The notes beneath the pieces are model-generated. The model saw nothing but the letters and a program-made list of their open reading frames with translations, made no database searches and was not told where the DNA came from. A DNA stretch of 5,051 nt from NCBI GenBank assembly GCA_946491915.1, contig CAMLYR010000103.1:1-5051 (forward strand), given 5' to 3'. A program made the position numbers and the translations under genes. Positions 1-5,051 of this stretch are shown here, piece after piece (position 1 is the stretch's first letter; each line of letters begins with the position of its first letter). The stretch is from an uncultured Clostridium sp. (GTDB taxonomy: Bacteria; Bacillota_A; Clostridia; TANB77; CAG-508).

Positions 1-16
1 TAATTAGCAGTTATCT
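1..16 (+). repeat. Left terminal inverted repeat (16 bp)
   Basis: TAATTAGCAGTTATCT is the exact reverse complement of bases 5036-5051. Identity stops at base 17 (A here, G in the other copy), apart from chance matches. The repeat may continue outward past the window edge, so 16 bases is a minimum. It ends four bases before the Shine-Dalgarno sequence of the carbamoyltransferase gene. All three forward frames meet a stop within bases 1-20 (TAA at 1, TAG at 5, TGA at 18), so any gene reading in from the left flank ends here. It is a likely recombination site. Confidence 0.85.
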
Positions 17-19
17 ATG

Positions 20-26
20 AAGGAGG
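20..26 (+). promoter_or_regulatory. Ribosome binding site of the carbamoyltransferase gene
   Basis: AAGGAGG is a near-perfect Shine-Dalgarno sequence, 11 bases before the ATG at 38. It lies just inside the left repeat, so it moves with its gene if the segment inverts. No convincing -35/-10 pair fits in the 37 bases before the start codon. The best -10-like string, TTATCT at 11-16, is poor and would start the transcript inside the ribosome binding site. Confidence 0.85.
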
Positions 27-37
27 CAGACTGACTT

Positions 38-1708
38 ATGAAAGATATATATGCATTGGGGATTCATATTGGACATGATCGTTGTGCTGCACTAGTAAAA
101 AACGGAGAATTGCAGGCATCTTTAGCGCAAGAAAGAATAGACCGTATAAAGCATTCTGACTCTTCGGAGATACCATATCAAGCAATAGATGCTATATTTG
201 ACTATTGCCAGATTACTGTGGATATGATTGATTATATTGCGTTTACTTTTTCTTCGGTAAACGCATATGAATTAAAGCAGTATTACTTTGAAGAACTAAC
301 TTCTCACTATCCAAAGGGTTCTTTTGAAGTGATACCGGTTTCGCATCATTTGGCACATGCGGAATCAGCATTTTGTACATCAGATTTTACGAAAGCTTTA
401 ATTTTGGTTGCAGATGGTGGTGGTGACAACCATGGTTTGATGACAGAAGCAGAAAGTTTGTATATGGGGGTCAATAATTCTGTATATCCATTAGAAGCAC
501 GGTATCAAATACCACCTATAAATACAATTAATAAAAAACAAAGTTATATTTACCCTTTTATGAACAAAGAACTTTTACATAACCCTATTAGTATAGGCCG
601 AAAATATGAGCAGATTACTTATATGTTGGGATTCAAATGGGGACAATGTGGAAAAACTATGGGGCTAGCTTCCTATGGAAAATCAATACAAGATTATTCA
701 CATTTACAAATAGATTCTTTTAATTTTGATTTACAATTTGGAACCTTAATTCAAGAAATTTATGCAAGATACCTGGAGTCAGGACTTAGATATTATGAAT
801 TTCTCCACAATGAAGCTGCTAATATCGCTAAAACTGTTCAGGAGTTAACAGAAGCATTACTTAGCGGGTTGATAAAGTACATTACTCAAAAATACGGGAT
901 TTATGATGTCTGTTTGTCTGGTGGAACTTTTTTGAATTGCATGTTAAATCATAAACTGTTGGAAAATATTCCCAATTTGCGGCTACATATATGTCCAGCT
1001 TCCAGTGATGACGGACAGGCGGTAGGAGCCGCTTTTCATGCTTATAAAATCAGCGGGAAAAATGTCCGTAATACGAGCAAGAGTTTGCCATATTTAGGTC
1101 TTAGTTATACAAATGATAAAATTAAAGAAGAGTTGGATGCATTTAGTCTAAATTATATATACTATGATAACGATGAAGAATTGTGTAAAGTTCTGGCTCA
1201 TTATATATTTGAAAATAAAATTGTTGCAATATTAAGAGGGCGTAGTGAATTTGGACCTCGTGCATTGTGTCATAGAAGCATTTTGGCAAATCCTACATGG
1301 AAAGGAATGCAGGATCATCTGAACAAAGAAGTCAAGCATAGGGAATATTTTAGGCCATTTGCTCCTGTTGTAACAGAAGAAAAAGCTATGGAAATTTTTG
1401 ATTTGAAACAATTATCTCCATTTATGTTACTAGCTTGCAAAGTACGCAATGAATATAGGACGAAAATTCCGGCAGTTACACATGTGGATTTCACCGCAAG
1501 AGTTCAAACCGTAAACAAGGCTCAAGAATCTTTTATTCATAGACTGTTAATAGAATTCGATAAGCTTGCAGGTGTACCTGTGTTGCTTAATACTTCATTT
1601 AATGACAATGGGCAGCCAATAGTAGAATCCCCGGTCGATGCAATTCAAACATATTTAAATACTAATATTGATATTTTAGTATTAGAAAATTATATTATTA
1701 AAAAATAG
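38..1708 (+). CDS. Carbamoyltransferase, NodU/CmcH/TobZ family
   Basis: This 556-residue protein is complete and close to the family's usual length (roughly 550-610). These cytosolic enzymes use carbamoyl phosphate and ATP to make carbamoyl-adenylate, then move the carbamoyl group to a hydroxyl on a sugar, antibiotic or other acceptor. The N-terminal Kae1-like half (about 1-340) shows GIHIGHD (8-14), the metal-binding HxxxH (H103, H107), VADGGGD (124-130), CGKTMGLASYGK (204-215), LSGGTFLNC (293-301) and SDDGQAVGAA (323-332, D324 a likely metal ligand). The C-terminal YrdC-like half (about 350-556) shows GRSEFGPRAL (401-410), KHREYFRPFAPVV (433-445), DFTARVQTV (484-492) and LLNTSFN (516-522). 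The key motifs are intact, so it is probably active. C411 and F485 occupy positions that are usually Gly. The start is firm: an in-frame TGA at 32-34 precedes it and a good ribosome binding site fits. No signal peptide or membrane segment is seen. The acceptor cannot be told from the sequence; a surface polysaccharide or secondary metabolite is the default guess. It has no promoter within the segment. Confidence 0.95.
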   Translation: MKDIYALGIHIGHDRCAALVKNGELQASLAQERIDRIKHSDSSEIPYQAIDAIFDYCQITVDMIDYIAFTFSSVNAYELKQYYFEELTSHYPKGSFEVIPVSHHLAHAESAFCTSDFTKALILVADGGGDNHGLMTEAESLYMGVNNSVYPLEARYQIPPINTINKKQSYIYPFMNKELLHNPISIGRKYEQITYMLGFKWGQCGKTMGLASYGKSIQDYSHLQIDSFNFDLQFGTLIQEIYARYLESGLRYYEFLHNEAANIAKTVQELTEALLSGLIKYITQKYGIYDVCLSGGTFLNCMLNHKLLENIPNLRLHICPASSDDGQAVGAAFHAYKISGKNVRNTSKSLPYLGLSYTNDKIKEELDAFSLNYIYYDNDEELCKVLAHYIFENKIVAILRGRSEFGPRALCHRSILANPTWKGMQDHLNKEVKHREYFRPFAPVVTEEKAMEIFDLKQLSPFMLLACKVRNEYRTKIPAVTHVDFTARVQTVNKAQESFIHRLLIEFDKLAGVPVLLNTSFNDNGQPIVESPVDAIQTYLNTNIDILVLENYIIKK

Positions 1709-1752
1709 AATAGGGGGGCTGTCACATTTGACTGCTCCCCCCTATTCTATTT
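1703..1752. terminator. Bidirectional intrinsic terminator between convergent genes
   Basis: Bases 1703-1718 pair perfectly with 1737-1752 to form a 16-bp stem with six consecutive G-C pairs next to the loop. The 18-base loop contains a second short stem (GTCA 1721-1724 with TGAC 1729-1732). The stem arms contain the carbamoyltransferase stop codon (TAG, 1706-1708) and reach two bases into the stop codon of the minus-strand gene (1751-1753), so the 42-base gap is almost entirely hairpin. Read on the minus strand, the stem runs into a T6 tract (1700-1705), which is canonical. On the plus strand the tail is weaker (TTCTATTT). It probably stops transcription of either gene from running antisense into the other. 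Confidence 0.88.
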
Positions 1753-4700
1753 AATGAATCACTACATAATAGCCAGTATAAGGATCAAGTAAAGGGTATT
1801 CATATTTGTCACCAATAAGAATCAACTTTTTATTTTCGATTTTTTTAATATTTTTCTTAAATATATTTATGTTTTTATTACATGAATAATGACAGCTCTT
1901 TCTTTTTGAACAGTCAAAATCACAAGTTTGATTACTTTGGTAATAACTTAATTTACTTAAAAATCTATATAATCGTTGTTCATCGCCATAATTTAATATA
2001 AACTTCGCATAATTAGTTATGGATACGATATTACCATAACAAAAATCCAAGTTCCCCAAAAACAGTAGATTTTGTTTTCCAAGATAGTCTAGCATTGTAT
2101 CAAAATACTTTAAGGTATGTTCAGGGGAATATGCTTCTCTGATAGATATTATTGCCTTTAAGTTATAAAAATAATTCATTAACTTTTCGCATCCGTATCG
2201 AATACTTGCGTTAATGCCTTCTTCGATGTATTGTTTAGACTGTTCTATATCATATTCTTTTTCCGATAGATAGTATAATGCTGCTAACATTAAATGACAT
2301 CGAATTATTGTAAAAGAATAATTTTTATCAACCGCTTCTGCAAGCAGACTCTTAACATTTTTTATATGATCAGTAAAATCGAATGTCTTGTTAGCTGAAA
2401 TCAAAACTTGTGAGCCTTCGATTGAAACATTGTTATGACAATTTATACGATATGCATTATCATGAAGCATAATTTTACGCGCCTGATCCATATATTCAAG
2501 AGATTTTTGAGGATCACTGTAATAGCAGATTTTTGCTTTCATCATTATTGAAAGAGTAATTAGTTTAGAGTCTTCTAATTCATTAGCAACACCTTCTGAT
2601 AATTCGTTATATTTTTTTGCCAATATTTCATAGTTATAGCGGGTATAAAGGCTAGCTGTTCTGTCAAATAAATCAAAGCGGCTTTCTAGCGAAAAAGCAT
2701 CCGGTGAGATTCTCTCCTCAGCCAATAATTCCAGAAAATATTTTTCTGCCTGTTTTAATTTAGCAGCCGTCAGTTCTGCATGTGCCCGCAATTGGAGAAC
2801 TGTATTTTTCAACTGATAATTATTTCGATGATATTTATCAATATATTTTAAGGCATTATCAATTGAATTTTTTGTTGTTCCGTAATCCATGTTATGCATT
2901 GGAATATAAACAGAAGCTTGTATTATTTTTTCTTGTAATTCAATATTCTTATTTCTTTTGGCTAAAAAATATATTTCATCTAAATATTCAAAATAATCTC
3001 TTGATAAATTATTGGATGAGATATTCGGTGTATTTATTATATCATTTATTATAGGTTGAAATAATTTCTCTGACTCTTTATATTTTTTTGAGTAAAATAA
3101 TAATTTTGCTTTTGTGAAGTTTGATAAATAATTCCAAATTCCTATATGATGTTCTAAAATCAAATTGCTAATATAAGTTAGCTTTTGTTTATGTTTCAGT
3201 TGTTGATTGTAGTATAAATATAACGTTTCATGATCAAATTTTATATCGCCATTATCGTCCAAAGATAAGTAATGTTTTGTGAATAGAGGGCTAACTAATT
3301 CTGCATTTTCTCTCCCCCAGTATTCTTCAAGAATATTAGAAGGCGCAGTTATCCCAAACAACGAAAGAATTTGTAAAAAATCAACATATTTTTGTCCATC
3401 CTCTAATTGTAATAGCCAATCTTTCCGTTTTTTAATTAAACTTTCTATTTTAGATGGCATATATTTCTGACTTGAAAACGTATTTACATTGGTCATGCCT
3501 ACCGTATTTCTGTTAAGTAAAGTAGCAAAATTAATTTCTAACAGATATTCTATAAACTGTACTATATAAAATGGATTCCCTTTTGAAATATTTGCTAGTT
3601 TCTCTAAAACCATCGAAGGAATATCTTTAATCACAGATTTTATAAATCGCTGGCAGTCTGGTTCGTCGAATGGAACTATTTCAAATGATTGAGTATGTTC
3701 TTTTAGCCAGCTTGAGCAAGAGAAAAATGACTCATTATATACAGTAGTATCTTCCCTGCCTGCTAAGAGACACGCGCAAGGAATACCGGACATTTGGCTT
3801 ATCATATTCTTTAATTCACTATAGAAGTCATCAGATGCATTATGAAGATCTTCGATTACAATCAAAAGCCTTGCAAATGGTTTTGATTTAAAATAATTAA
3901 ATAAGATCTTCTGTAAGGATTCATCCGCATTTCTTATTTTAAGCTCTTTGCATAAAAGATTACGCAAGGTTTGTTTATTGTTTTGTTTGCATAAAATATG
4001 TAAATAAATATAGTCAGTACTATAAATTTCTTTGATTATCTCATCGATAATCCGGGTTTTGCCAATTCCCGCTTCTCCATATAAATAGTAAAAATGAGGA
4101 GACGATAGATCTAATAGTTCGTTATAAATTTGTGTAATGATTCTTTTATGCTCAGCTCCTGATAATGGTGGTTGAAAATCCGGGACAACTTCCGGATTCT
4201 TAATATATAAAAGCTGTGATTGATTATTATAGGATATATTTAATCTAAAATCATTTAGCCCATCGTTATAGATTCTTTTTACCAAAAAGCGGAGACATAT
4301 CCCCTGATGAGCCGGTACCAACTTTTCATTCAGTGAGTCTTCTATATTCCAATTTCTATTAGAAATCAAATTTAATTTTATATTAGTCGGCTGATTAGAG
4401 TAATTTCTTATGTCGAAATATAACTCAAAGCAATTACGACCGTCAATCCTTCCTTTTCTTATCTGATACTGTAGTTGTATAGGCGACGACTGCTGAATAA
4501 AACAGGCATTCCCCTCAATACTGTATTCTGATTGATTTAAAAATTGAAGAAGGAAATACTGGTCAAAAAGCAGAAAGCAACAATTACTTTTTTGAAATTC
4601 TGTAATTGCCGCATAAAATGCACTTGGAACGATGGTTCCATTGGTTACTAATATAAAATAATCCAGATCTATATCACTGTTTTCGATAATATTTCTTGCA

Positions 4701-5011
4701 AATTTATCCAGCGCAATCTTATTATGACTTGTAGATTTACATTCTATGACTACTTTGATAGTCTCTTTTCCGTTTAATGCAAAATTAACTCCCAGTAATA
4801 CAAATGAAACTGATGACTCAATATAAATATCAATACCATCATCTCGTGTTCGAGAGGTTTTTGTTATCCGCAAACCATCTTTATAGTAAGGTCTCAGTTC
4901 TTTTGCCAATATTGAATGTATGTATTCCTCAAATTCATTTCCAAGATTGTTTCCCAGTTCCCAAAATTGGTTATTGAAATTTTCTGTAATGTATTCTATT
5001 GATGTAAGCAT
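1751..5011 (-). CDS. PD-(D/E)XK nuclease / STAND NTPase / TPR protein, probable Avs-like defence protein
   Basis: This is a complete, soluble-looking 1086-residue protein. Residues about 18-155 form an Mrr-like PD-(D/E)XK nuclease: helix GNEFEEYI (24-31), acidic loop RDDGIDIYI (56-64, D61 the likely metal ligand), and VIECKS (88-93) supplying the E90-x-K92 pair. Residues about 175-275 look beta-rich and of unknown role. A STAND-type P-loop NTPase follows (about 283-500): Walker A GEAGIGKT (312-319), Walker B LLIVIEDLH (382-390), an LLAGRED strand (415-421, R419 a sensor-like residue) and GNPFYI (478-483, the STAND GxP motif). A winged-helix-like stretch (about 530-605) leads to TPR-like helical repeats (about 625-1010). 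The end carries CX3CX5CX3C (C1030, C1034, C1040, C1044), a possible metal site. Nuclease-STAND-repeat proteins such as the Avs family sense phage proteins through the repeats and then cleave DNA; this is the best guess here. A MalT-like regulator is less likely, because no C-terminal HTH is seen and a nuclease is present. The start is firm: an in-frame TAG lies upstream in the repeat and an AGAGG ribosome binding site fits. It has no promoter within the segment. Confidence 0.87.
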   Translation of the reverse strand: MLTSIEYITENFNNQFWELGNNLGNEFEEYIHSILAKELRPYYKDGLRITKTSRTRDDGIDIYIESSVSFVLLGVNFALNGKETIKVVIECKSTSHNKIALDKFARNIIENSDIDLDYFILVTNGTIVPSAFYAAITEFQKSNCCFLLFDQYFLLQFLNQSEYSIEGNACFIQQSSPIQLQYQIRKGRIDGRNCFELYFDIRNYSNQPTNIKLNLISNRNWNIEDSLNEKLVPAHQGICLRFLVKRIYNDGLNDFRLNISYNNQSQLLYIKNPEVVPDFQPPLSGAEHKRIITQIYNELLDLSSPHFYYLYGEAGIGKTRIIDEIIKEIYSTDYIYLHILCKQNNKQTLRNLLCKELKIRNADESLQKILFNYFKSKPFARLLIVIEDLHNASDDFYSELKNMISQMSGIPCACLLAGREDTTVYNESFFSCSSWLKEHTQSFEIVPFDEPDCQRFIKSVIKDIPSMVLEKLANISKGNPFYIVQFIEYLLEINFATLLNRNTVGMTNVNTFSSQKYMPSKIESLIKKRKDWLLQLEDGQKYVDFLQILSLFGITAPSNILEEYWGRENAELVSPLFTKHYLSLDDNGDIKFDHETLYLYYNQQLKHKQKLTYISNLILEHHIGIWNYLSNFTKAKLLFYSKKYKESEKLFQPIINDIINTPNISSNNLSRDYFEYLDEIYFLAKRNKNIELQEKIIQASVYIPMHNMDYGTTKNSIDNALKYIDKYHRNNYQLKNTVLQLRAHAELTAAKLKQAEKYFLELLAEERISPDAFSLESRFDLFDRTASLYTRYNYEILAKKYNELSEGVANELEDSKLITLSIMMKAKICYYSDPQKSLEYMDQARKIMLHDNAYRINCHNNVSIEGSQVLISANKTFDFTDHIKNVKSLLAEAVDKNYSFTIIRCHLMLAALYYLSEKEYDIEQSKQYIEEGINASIRYGCEKLMNYFYNLKAIISIREAYSPEHTLKYFDTMLDYLGKQNLLFLGNLDFCYGNIVSITNYAKFILNYGDEQRLYRFLSKLSYYQSNQTCDFDCSKRKSCHYSCNKNINIFKKNIKKIENKKLILIGDKYEYPLLDPYTGYYVVIH

Positions 5012-5020
5012 ACGTATATT

Positions 5021-5028
5021 CCTCTTCT
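5021..5028 (-). promoter_or_regulatory. Ribosome binding site of the nuclease-STAND gene
   Basis: On the minus strand this reads AGAAGAGG, nine bases before the ATG at 5011. It is weaker than the AAGGAGG of the other gene but adequate, and lies seven bases inside the right repeat. The leader from segment end to start codon is 40 bases, against 37 for the carbamoyltransferase, a difference of exactly one codon. No promoter is visible in it. Confidence 0.75.
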
Positions 5029-5035
5029 GATTTAC

Positions 5036-5051
5036 AGATAACTGCTAATTA
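5036..5051 (-). repeat. Right terminal inverted repeat (16 bp)
   Basis: AGATAACTGCTAATTA is the exact reverse complement of bases 1-16 and sits at the very end of the window, so it may extend further. Read inward it precedes the nuclease-STAND gene just as the left copy precedes the carbamoyltransferase gene. An in-frame TAG (bases 5-7 of the repeat read inward) lies ahead of both genes, so neither can be translated as an extension of a flanking gene. It is the presumed partner site for inversion. Confidence 0.85.

Larger units (their letters stand above)
1..5051. other. Putative invertible two-gene segment (inverton)
   Basis: The segment begins and ends with a perfect 16-base inverted repeat and holds exactly two complete, convergent genes whose start codons lie 38 and 41 bases in from their respective ends. 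Only a ribosome binding site fits between each repeat and its gene, so both genes appear to depend on promoters outside the segment. A strong hairpin sits where the two genes meet. This is the geometry expected of a DNA segment flipped by a site-specific recombinase to change which gene follows an external promoter. No recombinase is encoded inside, so it would have to act in trans or lie in a flank. The alternative is a non-autonomous transposon with terminal inverted repeats, but there is no transposase, and target duplications cannot be seen from this window. The arrangement is seen in the sequence; inversion is inferred. Confidence 0.65.

Noticed and set aside
1..13. Partial dyad TAATTAGCAGTTA inside the repeat as a recombinase half-site pair
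   Set aside because: Only four of six positions pair, which is too weak in AT-rich DNA. The true site may extend outside the window.
17..34. Five-codon ORF (Met-Lys-Glu-Ala-Asp) starting one base after the left repeat, in frame with and ahead of the carbamoyltransferase
   Set aside because: It has no Shine-Dalgarno of its own, and its codons are simply the ribosome binding site of the real gene. It is useful only as proof that the real gene cannot start further upstream.
1703..1752. Central hairpin as an origin, attachment site or CRISPR-like repeat
   Set aside because: It is a single copy, lies exactly between convergent stop codons and has a G/C-rich stem with a T-rich tail, all of which is explained by a terminator.
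2782..3054. 90-codon plus-strand ORF
   Set aside because: It lies wholly within the nuclease-STAND gene on the opposite strand, in a stretch encoding plausible TPR-like helices. It has no ribosome binding site and a composition typical of an antisense shadow.
3279..3470. 63-codon plus-strand ORF
   Set aside because: It is antisense to the winged-helix-like region of the nuclease-STAND gene, with no ribosome binding site and no recognisable motif.
1..5051. Composite or simple transposon with terminal inverted repeats
   Set aside because: No transposase or resolvase is encoded. The promoterless, symmetric placement of both genes against the repeats fits inversion better. It cannot be fully excluded without the flanks.

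Overview
The window is a compact, AT-rich, two-gene unit bounded at its exact ends by a perfect 16-base inverted repeat (TAATTAGCAGTTATCT at 1-16, its reverse complement at 5036-5051). The strong Shine-Dalgarno sequences, the AT-rich coding sequence and the gene types suggest a low-GC Gram-positive bacterium (Bacillota, Clostridia-like). This is an inference from style; nothing here fixes the taxon.

Layout: left repeat (1-16); ribosome binding site and a complete carbamoyltransferase of the NodU/CmcH/TobZ family on the + strand (38-1708); a 16-bp-stem hairpin that reaches into the 3' ends of both genes and probably terminates transcription in both directions (1703-1752); a complete 1086-residue protein on the - strand (1751-5011) that joins a PD-(D/E)XK (Mrr-like) nuclease domain, a STAND-type NTPase and a TPR-like helical tail; its ribosome binding site; right repeat (5036-5051). 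The genes converge, and each starts about 40 bases inside its repeat. There is no stretch over 300 bases without a gene, and no transposase, recombinase or RNA gene was seen.

The layout as a whole looks like a gene-swapping invertible segment (inverton). Each repeat stops just before a ribosome binding site, leaving no room for a promoter inside the segment. A promoter or operon in a flank would therefore drive whichever gene is next to it. Inversion through the repeats would replace the carbamoyltransferase with the nuclease-NTPase at the same position, and the central terminator would stop read-through into the antisense of the other gene. The proposed biology is a reversible choice between making a carbamoylated product (surface glycan, metabolite, or conceivably a nucleic-acid modification) and making an Avs-like, probably anti-phage, STAND nuclease. 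Repeats, gene positions, leader lengths, hairpin and protein motifs are read directly from the sequence. Inversion, the flanking promoter and the recombinase are inferred and lie outside what this window can show.
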